From Chara braunii (lineage: Eukaryota; Streptophyta; Charophyceae; Charales; Characeae), in assembly GCA_003427395.1 (NCBI GenBank), contig BFEA01000247.1:515698-545041 (forward strand): 29,344 nucleotides of DNA, read 5' to 3'. The position numbers and the translations under genes are program-made. Positions 1 to 10,105 of the stretch are shown in pieces (the stretch's first letter is position 1; each line of letters begins with the position of its first letter). The notes below the pieces were generated by a model. That model was given only the letters and a program-made list of their open reading frames with translations, did not search any database and was not told where the DNA came from.

Positions 1-5
1 AGGAT

Positions 6-29
6 AAAAAAAAAAAAAAAAAAAAAAAA
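6..29. repeat. poly(A) run at window edge
   Basis: An uninterrupted run of 24 A residues begins six bases into the window. It could be a genuine homopolymer or the place where an assembler stopped. No retroposon body precedes it inside the window, so it cannot be assigned as a LINE or SINE tail. Confidence 0.9.
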
Positions 30-110
30 CCGTTCACGTTTGCTGTTTTCTGGAGCCCGTTCGCGTTTGGGCGAAAGTGTTCCCGTTCGCTGGCGAACGC
101 GAACGGGGTG
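30..110. other. CGTTCGCG/GAACGCG-rich patch, possible transposon end
   Basis: This short GC-rich stretch has several copies of GTTCGCG and its complement CGAACGCG, including an inverted pair around 84-107. The same vocabulary (GAACGCG, GCGCGTTC) makes up both ends of the DNA transposon at 18720-20050. It may be the end of a related element lying mostly outside the window. No target-site duplication can be tested because the other end is not present, so the call is weak. Confidence 0.3.
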
Positions 111-183
111 CTACGCAGGTATTTGGTTTAAGTATCCGTTGCGACGGGGACGTCGCTTAGTAGGGTCCGGGCAGGTTGTCGTA

Positions 184-209
184 CCAAATACCCTTACAAG
201 GGTATTTGG
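184..209. repeat. perfect 12-bp-arm palindrome
   Basis: CCAAATACCCTT is followed by a 2-base spacer and its exact reverse complement. A similar palindrome with the core ATACCCT/AGGGTAT lies at 17796-17821, nearly the mirror position across the centre of the large inverted repeat. It could be a symmetric insertion scar, a binding site or a remnant of a terminal repeat. Confidence 0.75.
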
Positions 210-210
210 C

Positions 211-1380
211 GTGTTTTCTGCAAGTTACGCCAGTGCAGCCTCGCTCGTCCGACGGCGCACACGCGAGAGGAAGCTTGGGTCCTCTTCCGGGTGAGCGGTG
301 CGCGCGGGGTATTGACGGCGAGGCGCATCCATGCCCAGCGGGGCGCACAATATTTATTCTTTTTTTTATTATTATTTATTTGTTTATTGAGCATTTATTG
401 TTTTATAGAGTCTTTAGCTCAGGGATCGGTTTCGAGGCCGATGTCGTGACCGGCGAGTTTGGCTCAGTTACTAGATTGCCGGACACGGGACATCGTCGCG
501 GCGGTCAAGGACTTTAAGCGCGCACCGTCTTTTTGTTGACCTACGTGTTCCTCGCGTACTCGGGAGGCTGACGAAATTCCTCAGCTTGCCCATCATAAAC
601 AAAATGCAGGTTAAGTGGTGCAACGTGCACGCGAGCCGGTGGGCGATTGGCCCATGAGGCGGAAGGGACCTGGCTAGGACGGGCCCATTTCGAGTGCCCA
701 GCTGCCTTTGACCTGTTGCAAGGAGTTTGTGTGCGAGCAAGTCCACCGGGGCCCGCAAGGTGGTGAACTATATCTAGGCGGGGCCAGGGGACACAAGTAA
801 AAGCATTGCCTCGGTGCTGGCTGCGAAGCCCAGCTTCCCCAGGAGCAGGTCACGACGGCCTGCAAAATTCTCATTTGAATATTTGCTACTACCACCAAGA
901 TCTGCACCGGGACCCGGCCCACCTGGGCTTATGCTGCAGGTCCAGCAGCAAGGCTTGCGCCCTCCTACTCCACGTGGCGTCGAAGCAACGGCGACGGCTG
1001 AGCATCGGTCGGATGCCTCGGCACCAGTCATTTTTCGGAGCTGGTTGATTCGGCAAGAGAGCTCTCGTTCCACTTCCATGACCACCGTCCTGCCACCGGT
1101 ATCAACCAAACATCTGTGTGATGATTGGGTTAGCACGCAATGTGCCACTGATCGAGTTCGTGCGTTCCGGGTCGAAGCTGGCGGTGAGAAGAGAGATGCT
1201 AGTGAAGAGAAAGGTGGATGAATCTGGACGTGAAATAGGTCGGGTGCATGCGGGGTATGGGAGGAGTTGCTATGGTAGGAGGAATGATCACGTTACTCAC
1301 TTGTTCCTTGACGGAAATGGGTGAGTAAAGAAACTAAACTGGGGTTCTTTGACAAGGCGAGACGAATGGTAGGGTCAGAA
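211..1380. other. no recognisable gene; GC-rich left flank
   Basis: Nothing is recognised here. 211-330 is GC-rich, 340-410 is strongly AT-rich, and 600-1130 is GC-rich with two open frames on opposite strands (minus 774-1148, 124 codons; plus 814-1221, 135 codons). Neither shows a known domain, membrane segment or repeat. Opposed long frames in GC-rich DNA are common by chance. It sits where the outer end of the left inverted-repeat arm would be, but I could not align it with the matching part of the right arm. Confidence 0.5.
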
Positions 1381-1818
1381 TGGCAGAAGGATTAGTGAAG
1401 AAGGAGAATAGTGGAGAAAGTAGTGCGTGAAAGATGGCCAAAACGAAGAAGAAAAGAGGGGGGAAAAGGTGTGTCTCGCTCGTTTCTTAACGAAATCGAG
1501 CGAGGACTCGAATCGGGGGTTTTCGGGGTCGGCGCCCCCGATTCCGACGTCAGAACTAGTAGAGTGTTAGTAGAAAGTGAGTTAGTAGGGAAGGGGTTTG
1601 AGCTGAGCTATGGCGGATGAAAGAAATAGCAGAGAGTGAGATATTAAGCTCGTTCGATTCTTGACAGAGTCGGGCGAGCAAGGAGGCGAATCCGAGGAAT
1701 TAAGCCGAGGCGAGTCTAATAACGGTGTTATATTTTGGGTTGGAGTGCTAGGAAGTACTCGGTGCGAGTGAGAAGATGCGCCGAGTTGTTGTGAGTGTGA
1801 ACGGGCTAGGGAGTGGAC

Positions 1819-2158
1819 GATGTACCTTCCTGTGTTTTAGCGGAAGGTTCATTTCAGTTATGCTCATCCTATCGATAAGAGGGAGAAACAGAGCAGATTT
1901 AATTACACGGGGAAAGTTTTGAAGTGACAATGTTCATTTCCATGTTCCTCGAAAGATTCATACGGTTTTGGTCATCAAGTCGATTGAAGTAGAGTGCGGC
2001 CAGCCGCGGCGTTGGAGACTTACCTGTTGGTCGGTGCGTTGCTCAACGGGTCGATGGAGACAGCAGGCACAGCCTGGGGAGTCGATGATGTACCTTCCTG
2101 TGTGTGAGCGGAAGGTTCATTTCAACTCTACTCATCCTATCAGAGAGAAAAAGAGAGA
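1819..2158 (+). repeat. tandem duplication, period 268 bp
   Basis: A block of about 75 bases beginning GATGTACCTTCCTGTG at 1819 recurs at 2087, followed in both by GCGGAAGGTTCATTTCA and a CTCATCCTATC segment. The first copy continues into GAGGGAGAAACAGAG. In the second copy this position has become the long GA microsatellite. It lies in the outer part of the left arm. Confidence 0.8.
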
Positions 2159-2161
2159 GAG

Positions 2162-2242
<81 letters not shown>

Positions 2243-2243
2243 N

Positions 2244-2318
<75 letters not shown>
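2145..2318. repeat. (GA)n microsatellite with one N
   Basis: About 170 bases of nearly pure GA dinucleotide, with an ambiguous base at 2243. Open frames through it (Arg-Glu or Ser-Leu repeats) are artefacts. The matching part of the right arm lacks the expansion, so it arose after the arms separated. True length is uncertain because of the N. Confidence 0.97.
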
Positions 2319-2319
<1 letters not shown>

Positions 2320-2321
<2 letters not shown>

Positions 2322-3460
2322 GACTTACCTGGCAAACTCACAATGCGGGATGAACCGAAATTTGAGCTACAGCGCCGAGCAGCAGAACGCAACAGCAGGC
2401 TAGTTGTGCTTGTATGTATCTCTACTGCAGTACCAGATCCATTCTTACTTAGCATGTTTGGTGAGTGGTAGAATGTGGCCCACAGTTGTTCGTAGCTACT
2501 ATAGCTTCGACCGGATCTAGTCATATTAAGAGAGAGATACATTTATGGGTTGGAGACGAAGTGCACCACCTGCATCATCCCTATAACAAAGAGAGGGATT
2601 GAGGGAGTAGAAAGATATGAGGAAAGAGATTGGCAAGGGAGAAAGAGACCGAGCATTGGGGAAAATGACAGAAAGAGCACTCACCTGGCAAGTCGAACTA
2701 GTGAGGCGGAGTGAGCGTGGTTATTTATTCTCACTGCTTTCGTAATGACCGTGCACAATTTTCCTCCAAAGGCATGGGCGGGTGCATTGTCGTATACCTT
2801 TTGGCACTTGTATAATGAGTCATGGTCGAGCTGTTGCAACAGAGGTCATCGTCTTCATTACAGTCGAAAGGGTTTCATCGTAGTCATACAAGCCTTGAAG
2901 CTGTCATGAAGGACTACTGCGCGTGATTGGGGGACTGTTGTTGTGTTAATCAGGAAAGTACACTTGCAGTTCAGGAAGCCCGGACTTTGCAACGTCTCGG
3001 TAGCTCACCTAACGAAGGTTCAGACCGTTGCTCTGTGCAAGGCTGTTAATGCCACGCTTGAATGAAGTCAAGAGGAGGCTGCAACCAGCTAAACTGTTGT
3101 TTGTGTCCATCTGTAAGCCTATTGTTTCGGCCTGCGTGGCGAAATGTTGTTGTTGGGCGGTTGAGTGTGGCCGGACTGCCCAACACGCTGCGATTGCGGT
3201 GAAGAGAAGTAAAGGTGTTGTTTGACGCCATGCTTGGGTGTGAGTGTTGTTGATTGGAGGAAGAATGGTTGTGAGGTGGCGTTGAGTTTGTTGCTGGTTA
3301 CTGTTGAGGTGCTCTGCTATTGGGGGGCATTCTGCGTTAATGAGCGTTAAGGTGATTCATGGTGATAGGAGGCTCATTGTTGTGCAAGAGGGTTACCTTT
3401 GTAACTTGGAGACTTGTCAGAGTGTCAACTGTTCGGTGTTTTGACCGCGAGTTGACCAAC
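2320..3460. other. outer left-arm sequence, no gene
   Basis: No coding region is supported. The minus strand carries splice-donor-like AGGTAAGT or AGGTGAGT sequences at about 2031, 2322 and 2682, each in the context GGCAGGT or ACAGGT. The right arm has the same feature on its plus strand at 15350, 15797 and 15930. Similarity to the right arm is patchy here. Confidence 0.5.
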
Positions 3461-3469
3461 ATAGTGCGT

Positions 3470-3735
3470 TTTGGCCACCATTGCGGGGCCCTCGGGCGCG
3501 TCAAGGCAACAAGGTCCTCTCCTGAGAGTTGAGTTTGTCCCCCTCCTATATCTTGAGAGTCTAAAACTCCTCCTTCTATCCTTCTTACTCTACGTCTAGT
3601 CTGTGGTTACGAGAGGAAGACGGTCGACAGGATTGCAACCAGTAGGACCGCAGCAAGACTTTGTGGGGAGTATGCCCATCGATTGTGGGAGCTCTGCCGG
3701 AACTCATGAGGAGTTCTGGAGGCAGGGAACTGAGA
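3470..3735 (+). repeat. best-conserved block of the inverted repeat (left copy)
   Basis: This block begins near CATTGCGGGGCCCTC and ends at GGAGGCAGGGAAC. It matches the reverse complement of 14850-15115 at roughly four bases in five, with few gaps. Strong conservation compared with its surroundings suggests a functional part of the LTR-like region, perhaps promoter or packaging sequence. No TATA box can be assigned with confidence. Confidence 0.75.
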
Positions 3736-4011
3736 GATAATCATTGCTTTCCATTTATAAACACTGTTATAACCTATATGGGTACTTCTTGCTATGCTTG
3801 ACTGAATATATTGCATGCCTCCCTTACTTTGACTTTCGGTTTGACTTTCAGGATAAACCAGACTTAATTAAAGGAATGATTATGCAAGTTCCAGTTTCAG
3901 TTTTTGTTTGTCTGACTGAAAGCAAATTGTAGGGTTGCATCTGGGGGAAAGGATGGGAGGAAGGTTGTATTGCTTCTGTCTGACTGGGTTAACCAAAGAC
4001 TAAGAGCGTCT

Positions 4012-4672
4012 CCATAAGATTGGAAAGTCTAGTGCTGTGTTTATTTTCGATTGCCTGAAGGACAAGACAGGTTCCCATAAGTTTGGGTGGTCTGTTTGCT
4101 TTGACTTGCGAGGGTTGTATGTGTTTGACTTTCAGGGACCAAGCATTTTTCCATAAGATTTGAGGGTTTGGTTGCCTTGTTTTATTTGGGTTTTCTTATG
4201 TTTATTAATGTCTTCTGGTTTTATTTTGACAAGGAATTTAGGCAAAGGATTGAACAGGTTCCCATAAGATTGGGTGGTCTGGTGTGGAGCCGCAGACATG
4301 TTGAAACCAAAAGGTTAAATTTGTTTATATTTTATACTACTTTATTTATGAAAAGGCTAGTCGGATATTTTTCCATACGATTGGATTGTCTGATTATAAC
4401 ATATCACCAACTGAAGAGAGTATGAATTAATAATAAACTTTTGGTAAGAAGGAACAGGTTGAACGTTGATCTAAGATGATCGGTTCAATCATATGTTACC
4501 TTAAAAGACAAAGTGCAAACAGTTATATAGAACAGGGATGTTTAAATGGTCCGGGGCGACTAGGCTGGCTAAGCCTAGTCATGTGCCAAAGAAGAGAAAA
4601 GTTGTAGTGCCCTGTATTTGTGTATATTTTATGGGTGAACGAGAAAGGTTCCCATAAGATTGGGTGGTCTAG
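4012..4672 (+). repeat. array of a ~28-bp motif, six copies (left arm)
   Basis: Copies occur at about 4012, 4064, 4151, 4252, 4369 and 4641. Each resembles GGTTCCCATAAGATTGGGTG followed by GTCT. Spacing is irregular (50-270 bp) in AT-rich DNA. The mirrored array in the right arm has a related but diverged motif; aligning the two gives a shared frame of GAACA-GTT-C-TAAG-TG-GTGGTCT type. Such dispersed direct repeats inside an LTR are typical of enhancer or transcription-factor-binding arrays, but that role is inferred. Confidence 0.8.
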
Positions 4673-4989
4673 CTTTATGCCTTATGTAAGTTGGGTATAA
4701 AGCGAAAAATCATTGAAAGACTACGAACTATTGTTTGATAAGTCTGACTTTGGGCTGGTGAGAGTATTTACCATTGTGGTTTGGCCTTGCATGTGGCGGA
4801 GTGAGATTACTATTTGGTCTGAGTTTCAGTTTCATAGGTAGTTGCTTTAGTTGCTCGCCACGTGCAAGAGTTATAGGAGTTAGTTTCAATTCCTGCATTT
4901 TTTGGCTAAGTTTTTTTTTACTTGGATCAATTCTCGCATTTTCTGTGATCATTTGTTATACTTGGCTTTGTATAAATTTTTGTAAGTCA

Positions 4990-5270
4990 CTTTCTCTTCG
5001 GGAAGCGCTGCAAAAATTTTTGCAAATCCAAGGAGTTCGTTAAAATTTGACTTTTTAAATTGACTTGTCTAATTTTTATATGACTTAGTAAAAATCTGGA
5101 AAGTCTTCTTTTCTAAAGGGAGCGCTGCCCAAATTTTTGCTAATTCAGGGAGTTAGACAAAATTTGACTTTGGAAAGTTGAAGATTATTTTTGTCTTCAT
5201 ATTCGAGCTAGTAGAAATTATGAAAAGAAACTTTTTCTAGGGAAGCACTGCCAAAATTTTCTTAGTTTAA
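4990..5270 (+). repeat. ~120-bp tandem repeat, three units (left arm)
   Basis: The core GGGAAGCGCTGC followed by A/T-rich TTTTTGC recurs at 4999, 5118 and 5239, a period of 119-121 bases. Each core is preceded by a TTTTCT-type stretch and followed by GGAGTTnG and AAATTTGACTTT. The right arm has five units of the same repeat in inverted orientation. Copy number differs between arms, as expected of tandem repeats inside LTRs. Confidence 0.85.
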
Positions 5271-6112
5271 AGGAGATAGATTATATTTCGATATGTGGTG
5301 ATTCCTAACAATTCACTCTGCATAGGAGAGATTTTGTCAGGATCTACCTTTCTTTTAGCACTAGCTTAGAAGTTGACTTAAACTTAGTTATAAGAAGGTT
5401 TTTGAGTGCGAACGTGAGATGGGGATTTATTCTCCATACACTTATAAGTTTAGTCTGAGAACTAACTTGTCTTGTGCTACATATCCTTCGTTGATTGATT
5501 CAATTCAGGATTGGACTAAGATTCAACTTAATCATACGAGGACCATTTTCTATTATGAATGATAACAGATCAGTTCGTTGATCGCCGACTTGTCAGCTCA
5601 CGACACAACTTTACTTATATTTGTACCTCAACTTGATGCCTTGACTCTGAGATTTGATATGTTTCTTTAAGGGTTTTAACCAAACTTCTTTGAATGACCA
5701 TGATAAAGAACTTATGAGATTTATGGAAAGTTTGACTATGACGGGGGCTTGAGTATGTGAGGCGTAGTGTGAGTTACAAGGAACAGTAAAATTGACCACA
5801 TTGGTGTATGGCAATGTGGCGTTCGTCTCTGTCTGTATTTTATACAGGTTAATGTCTTGGAGCCTGTGTACGAGCCTTACTTTGGAGACAGTGATAATAA
5901 CAGTCATGTGACGCACGATCTGCATACATGATGAGTTTATGTTTTCCCTTCTTTTATTTTATCTCGAGTTCTCATTTGATATATGAGTGTTGGGATGTTT
6001 ATTTGTTTATTGAGTGATTTTGCTGGTTAACTTTTATGGTTGGACGTTAGAGTCAGTGGAAGTCGTCAACGTTAAACCCCTTGACTTATCTTCAGGCCTT
6101 GGATGATAGAGC

Positions 6113-6125
6113 TGGTATCCAGAGC
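6113..6125 (+). promoter_or_regulatory. candidate primer-binding site (initiator tRNA-Met type)
   Basis: TGGTATCCAGAGC differs by one inserted C from TGGTATCAGAGC, the usual plant retrotransposon primer-binding site complementary to the 3' end of initiator tRNA-Met. If correct, the LTR ends just before 6113 and the leader begins there. At the corresponding place in the right arm only a poorer match (TGGTCCTGAGCC on the minus strand near 12150) is visible. Confidence 0.45.
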
Positions 6126-6239
6126 AATAAGAGACGATTGCCACCACAGGTATGAACCACATGTATGAACCTGTGTACCACCTGCTCTCCGCAGGGTGCA
6201 GAAGTGGGTGTGCTTCTCAACCGCACTTGGTGGTTGTCT

Positions 6240-6993
6240 AGCGTCGAGAGATCATTTCCTCAAGGCGCGTGTCAGCCGACACTTCAGTGTTGAATACGAC
6301 CATCGAGACTACGAGGGACCGCATGATTATGGGCGTTACATTATACGTCATCATTACGACTGCTTGCGTATTCATACATTGCTAGTCGATATGAGAAGAC
6401 CCTGCGCCCGTGTGGCTTTATACGAAGTCTCGCGCGTGACGCCTATCGGATTTCCTCATCGGAGAGTTATAAATGGCTACTAAGGGACTATGAGTGTTGT
6501 CGCGTTGTTTGTTCTCTGTCGTTTTGTATATGTATGTGTGCGTGCGTGTTTTAATTTTTATGTTCTTAGAGTGGTGTACGTGTGGTGCGTGGGATGCGTC
6601 CTAGTCGACGGACGACGGGTCGCACTTGGAACTTCAGCGCCCCAAGACGTTGGTTCGCGTGCGCGTTCGATAAAAGAGTAAAACCGCGCGCACCCCCTAT
6701 GCTACAGCGAACGAGAAACACCATCGACTGGTCCACCTCTGTGATTGCAACTGATCAACTTTCGTATTGTGGACTGGTAGCTCGACGGGGATACGCCCAC
6801 CGAAGGGAGGTGACAGTTCCCGCAGGTGGAGGTAAGTCGTGTTTCGCATTGGCCCTATCCTGTCGTAGGGGCTTGCAAGAGGTATGGCTGGCACAATCGG
6901 TCGGAGCGGCTTGCGGAAGCTCCATGTGTATCGCGACGAGGATTAAACCAACTCCTGCGTGACGAGGTCGGGAGGGTCTCGCCCCGCTTGTGA
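6240..6993 (+). other. inverted copy of element 1 leader (left arm)
   Basis: This is the untranslated leader region, matching the reverse complement of about 11200-12010 at around 80%. A splice-donor-like site AGGTAAGTCG sits at 6830-6839, conserved in the other arm. A short frame at 6490-6681 encodes a Cys/Val-rich hydrophobic peptide that includes VDGRRVALGTSAP; the right arm encodes a close counterpart. The leader ends abruptly at about 6993, where the reversed RT fragment of element 1 begins. Confidence 0.7.
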
Positions 6994-6997
6994 TCGA

Positions 6998-7624
6998 CAT
7001 CGCATTAGTGCATCGTTGCAGAGCTACATTCATGTGGACCAGTCATCGGGGTGTATGCATTGATGTCACTCGTCTGTCTCGCGGATAGACTGGAAACTGG
7101 TCATATCCGGACTAGAGGTCTATAATCGAAATTATAGGTCTCCCACCGCATGACTCTAATAGCGCGTCGACATTTAGCAACCCCCTCGCATCTCGCACGA
7201 TCACAGCGTTGAAGTGCTGCAAATCCTGCTCCCACCACAACGTTCCATTAGGTTTGACAAAGCAAAAGCATGGAGATGCATACAACCCCCTCGAGTAATC
7301 GGCGACATGCGTACGTATCTTGCCGTCAAGATAGTCCACCACCTTCTTCTCCTCGTCAGGATTAGGATACTGCGCCCCTCTCAAATTCCATGGCTCATGT
7401 GGCACGGTATGGATCCGGATGATAGGAATTTTGCCCACGTCCAATCTCCCTCGTTGATCGTCATCGAAAGCATTGGGGCGATGCCTCTTCTTCATCATCT
7501 CTATCATAAGCCCTCTTTCATGGGGTGATGGAAATTCAGGCTCTCTCACTATCAACTTTTCCTCGTTCCCTTCATTGATACAACACGGCCCTACTGTCGC
7601 CTGCTCCTTTATTCGCCGTATCAA
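6998..7624 (-). pseudogene. element 1 reverse transcriptase, N-terminal half
   Basis: The frame runs from 7624 to 7112 and continues past a stop at 7112. Family landmarks are the HTVPHEPWNLRGAQYPN segment, the polyproline-like approach, SPCFCFVKPNGTLWWEQDLQ (the fingers region, usually K.dGslR...D), and IISIIDL followed by stop and SGYDQFPV, which is palm motif A with its catalytic Asp. After it, LVHMNVALQRCTNAM corresponds to the motif B approach. Coding similarity stops at about 6998, before the YxDD motif C. What follows is the leader of the left arm in the opposite orientation. The product could not polymerise DNA. Confidence 0.85.
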
Positions 7625-7754
7625 TCCTCGCCCTTGCTCGTAATAAACTTCCTAATCTTCGATGACGAGGACGGGAACTAGACGACACTTCTTGTTTATG
7701 GTATTGTACCGCCTTTGGGAACCCTGCTTGAGCCGTCCCCTAAAAAAGGCCGGC

Positions 7755-8529
7755 TTACCGCTTGTGATTGCATTACTGCAGGGTCCCTCCTTTCGCCCGG
7801 AAGCCAATAGACGAGCTCGACTTCCCCAGCCTGGAGACATTCCAGAACATGTTCCCTCAGCGTCTAAATGACGTCTGGATCCGCCATCTCGTGCGTGGCC
7901 ACTACATCCATGGCCTTGTTCACGTCAAATAGGCTGAGGGAAAACACCTCCTCCTGTGCCTCCTCTTCTGATTCCATAAGGAGTCTTCGACGCTCATTCT
8001 AAGACTCCTCAATCGAAAATGAACTGCGATTGGGCCGGTTCCTTATAGTCCGGGGACCCGTGTTTCGGCAAGTAACTATCTCATAGTTCCCGCACGCCAT
8101 ATCACACAAGATCAGGATCAGAGTTTCCTCGTGTTTGTTGAACAACAACGTCTCTGTCCTCCACAGGAACGACCTTCCTATGAGGATGGTATGGTCTACG
8201 TTTGGTATGACGAAGAAGCAAGCCTTGGCCTTTACCCTCCCAATCTTAATAAGCACGTTTGATGTCGTTCCGCAAAATACTGCCTTGCAATTGGCCCCGT
8301 GCAGAATGTCGTAATCCGAGCGGTTTATCTCTAACTCAAACTTGAGTGCATCAGCTTCCTTGATGATATTCATCTCTGCCCCCGTATCCACCATTGCTGC
8401 GCATTTCAATTTTTTCACCACCAAATTCTGCAGGTCACGCACTTCCAGTCCATCTTTGTCCCAGTTTCCTCCCATTCCGCCTCCTTGGGCAGAATCACGC
8501 TTAGATGGACACTTGGCACTAAACGTCAT
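7755..8529 (-). pseudogene. element 1 retropepsin-like aspartic protease and following linker
   Basis: The protein from 8529 carries AAMVDTGAEMNIIKEADAL at residues 44-62, with the catalytic DTG triad at 48-50 (bases 8388-8380). The hydrophobic second half ends in HTILIGRSFL, which corresponds to the ILG hydrophobic-hydrophobic-Gly element of retropepsins. This fold matures the Gag-Pol polyprotein. After a TAG near 8000 the frame continues with one further stop through an acidic, MADPD-containing segment to about 7755, leading towards RT. The protease domain itself is open throughout. Confidence 0.85.
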
Positions 8530-8972
8530 AAAAACCTTCCCTTTAGCTCGTTACGAAGCTTAGGAGCATACGCCAAGATCTTCTTGAAGGTCACAAGGTC
8601 GTTATGACCCTCAAGCAACCTATCAATCACCTTTTCCAAATCAAACCCTTCCTCCAACTGGACCACATACTTCTTCTTCTTTGGCGCTGCACCGCGCAAA
8701 ATTGGTTCAACTTTCTCATGGGCTCCCGTCTTCTTGGCCCTTTGCTCCGCCCTTCGATCCTCCTCTTGGCGCAACCTATCATCTTGTTCATCTTCGTCAT
8801 CCTCCTCCTCTGCCTCTACGGCCTCTTTCCTTCGTTCCGACTCTGACTCTCTCCGAGGGAGTTCTCGGCTGGCACTTGCCTTGCTCTGGCCCCTGGTTTG
8901 CGCTACTTGCGCCATTCTCCCTTGCGCTGTAGGAGGCCTAAAGGTAATTCCCGACCAAGGGCGTGACCCCAT
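8526..8972 (-). pseudogene. element 1 acidic/coiled linker between Gag and protease
   Basis: A 148-codon frame contains a very charged stretch (RRESESERRKEAVEAEEEDD, then Glu/Asp-rich to about residue 75), a KKKK patch near 99-102, and a conserved-looking tail VQLEEGFDLEKVIDRLLEGH running towards LAYAPKLRNELKGRFL. It overlaps the protease frame by 4 bases in a different phase, so one frameshift lies near 8530. No enzyme domain is seen. It probably forms the part of the polyprotein just upstream of the protease. Confidence 0.65.
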
Positions 8973-9064
8973 AGTGGCTACTCTAGGGTAACCTTGTCGT
9001 CCCGGTACCGACTCTGGGCCGGATTCGGAAAGGAAGACTTTGGGGATGCTGGTCCTCCACTCCT

Positions 9065-9421
9065 TTACTTCTTCACATTATCTACCAGCTTTTGCTGGTA
9101 TCTCCCCACTTTCTTCCACAAATCCTCCATCTTTCCCAGAAGGACTGACGCTGACTCCACCTTCTCATCCGCGTTCTCTCCGTCTGACTCGACGACTATA
9201 GGTTCTTCTTTTCTAGCCTCCGCCTGCAACCTCCGAGTCACCTCTTCATCACACTCCACCTCTTCCACCCTTATTGGTGGGTCCTCCTTTGCTTGCCACA
9301 GTCTGATCATGGAAGGTGGTGCTTGCCGCGCAACTATTCTCCTATGAGCTTCCGCCCTCACTCCGCCTGGAATCTTTCGGTCAATATACTCCCCGTACTG
9401 ATCATAAATATCACCATCCAT
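9065..9421 (-). pseudogene. element 1 Gag C-terminal segment after zinc knuckle
   Basis: The frame begins MDGDIYDQYGEYIDRKIPGG and continues into a Glu-rich helical region ending in a likely coiled coil (LLGKMEDLWKKVGRYQQKL). It follows the zinc knuckle directly but in another phase, so a one-base shift has occurred around 9425-9440. Between 9065 and 8972 the frame changes again. It probably once formed one continuous Gag-linker-protease protein. Confidence 0.65.
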
Positions 9422-9435
9422 ATTGGAATAGACCA

Positions 9436-10077
9436 GTATCTCTTTTCATTTTCCTGCCTTGTATTGTGGAACCGTATTGTATGACCTTGCTTGTCACAAT
9501 GCTGGCAAATAGAGGTCCTCCAGTCAAAACGAGGCCTTCAATATCCTTGACCTCCTTGATTCCCTTGGCCTTGGTAACCTTGGTTGTCCCATTGTCCACC
9601 TCAGCCCCCGCCATTCCTGCCACGTCCTCTTCCGCCGCCTCTTCCTCCATTCCCCTGGTTGCCCTGGCCCTGATTCCCTCCTCCTGCCACGCTACCCTGT
9701 GAACTTGGCGCGGGCGATGGGGGAGGTGCCATGGGCTGGGCCTGCACTGCAGGATAACTCGGCGGTGGCATACTCGCTTGGGGCCCTGTGTAGGGTACCA
9801 TCTGTCCGGATGGAGTTGGACTTCCCCATGGCACGAAGGTGTTAAACACAGGTCATGGCCACTGCCCATATGGTGGTACCGTTGTTTGTGAGGGTCCCGC
9901 GCTGCTTGACGGACTTGTCGTACTTGGTGAGGCTGCTGCCAATGCTTGGGGCGCCTGTCCCTTTCCGAAGCCTTGCCCTCCCTGCGTTAGATTGCGCTGT
10001 TCGCGTTGTGCCTTTAAAAGGTGTTGGGGCACTGACACTTCCTTTTCCCATTCTTCTTGAATGACCTCCTCTACCAC
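9436..10077 (-). pseudogene. element 1 Gag: Pro/Gln/Gly-rich linker and zinc knuckle
   Basis: In one frame from 10077, with three internal stops (near 9850, 9600 and 9540), this encodes an S/T/P-rich then GGRGGGRGRGR glycine-arginine segment, typical of nucleic-acid-binding Gag tails. A zinc knuckle CQHCDKQGHTIRFH follows at 9466-9507. The knuckle has CCHH spacing C-x2-C-x4-H-x4-H, so the usual last Cys is His. A frameshift separates this part from Gag proper near 10090. Confidence 0.75.
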
Positions 10078-10105
10078 TGCTCCTTCACCTTCCCTTGGAT
10101 CGTTG

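Larger units (their letters stand above)
1380..6993 (+). repeat. left arm of giant inverted repeat (LTR-like block plus leader of element 1)
   Basis: This arm is colinear with the reverse complement of 11200-16720. Clearly matching landmarks are: 1500-1610 with 16540-16640; 2025-2075 with 15870-15940; 3470-3735 with 14850-15115; the 28-bp motif array at 4012-4672 with 13833-14588; the 120-bp tandem repeat at 4990-5270 with 12925-13510; 5400-5600 with 12660-12860; and 6330-6990 with 11230-11900. Identity is around 75-80% by eye in the best blocks and lower between them. Reading left to right the order is upstream tandem units, LTR-like region, candidate primer-binding site and leader. That is the 5' end of element 1 in the opposite orientation to its gag. 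Exact LTR ends are not determined. Confidence 0.85.

Noticed and set aside
774-1221. Opposed frames of 124 and 135 codons that might be a GC-rich host exon
   Set aside because: Both strands are open over the same DNA, no domain is recognised, and the mirror position in the right arm does not encode a similar protein.
1968-2542. Long frames of Arg-Glu or Ser-Leu repeats on both strands
   Set aside because: They are translations of the GA microsatellite and pass through an ambiguous base; not genes.
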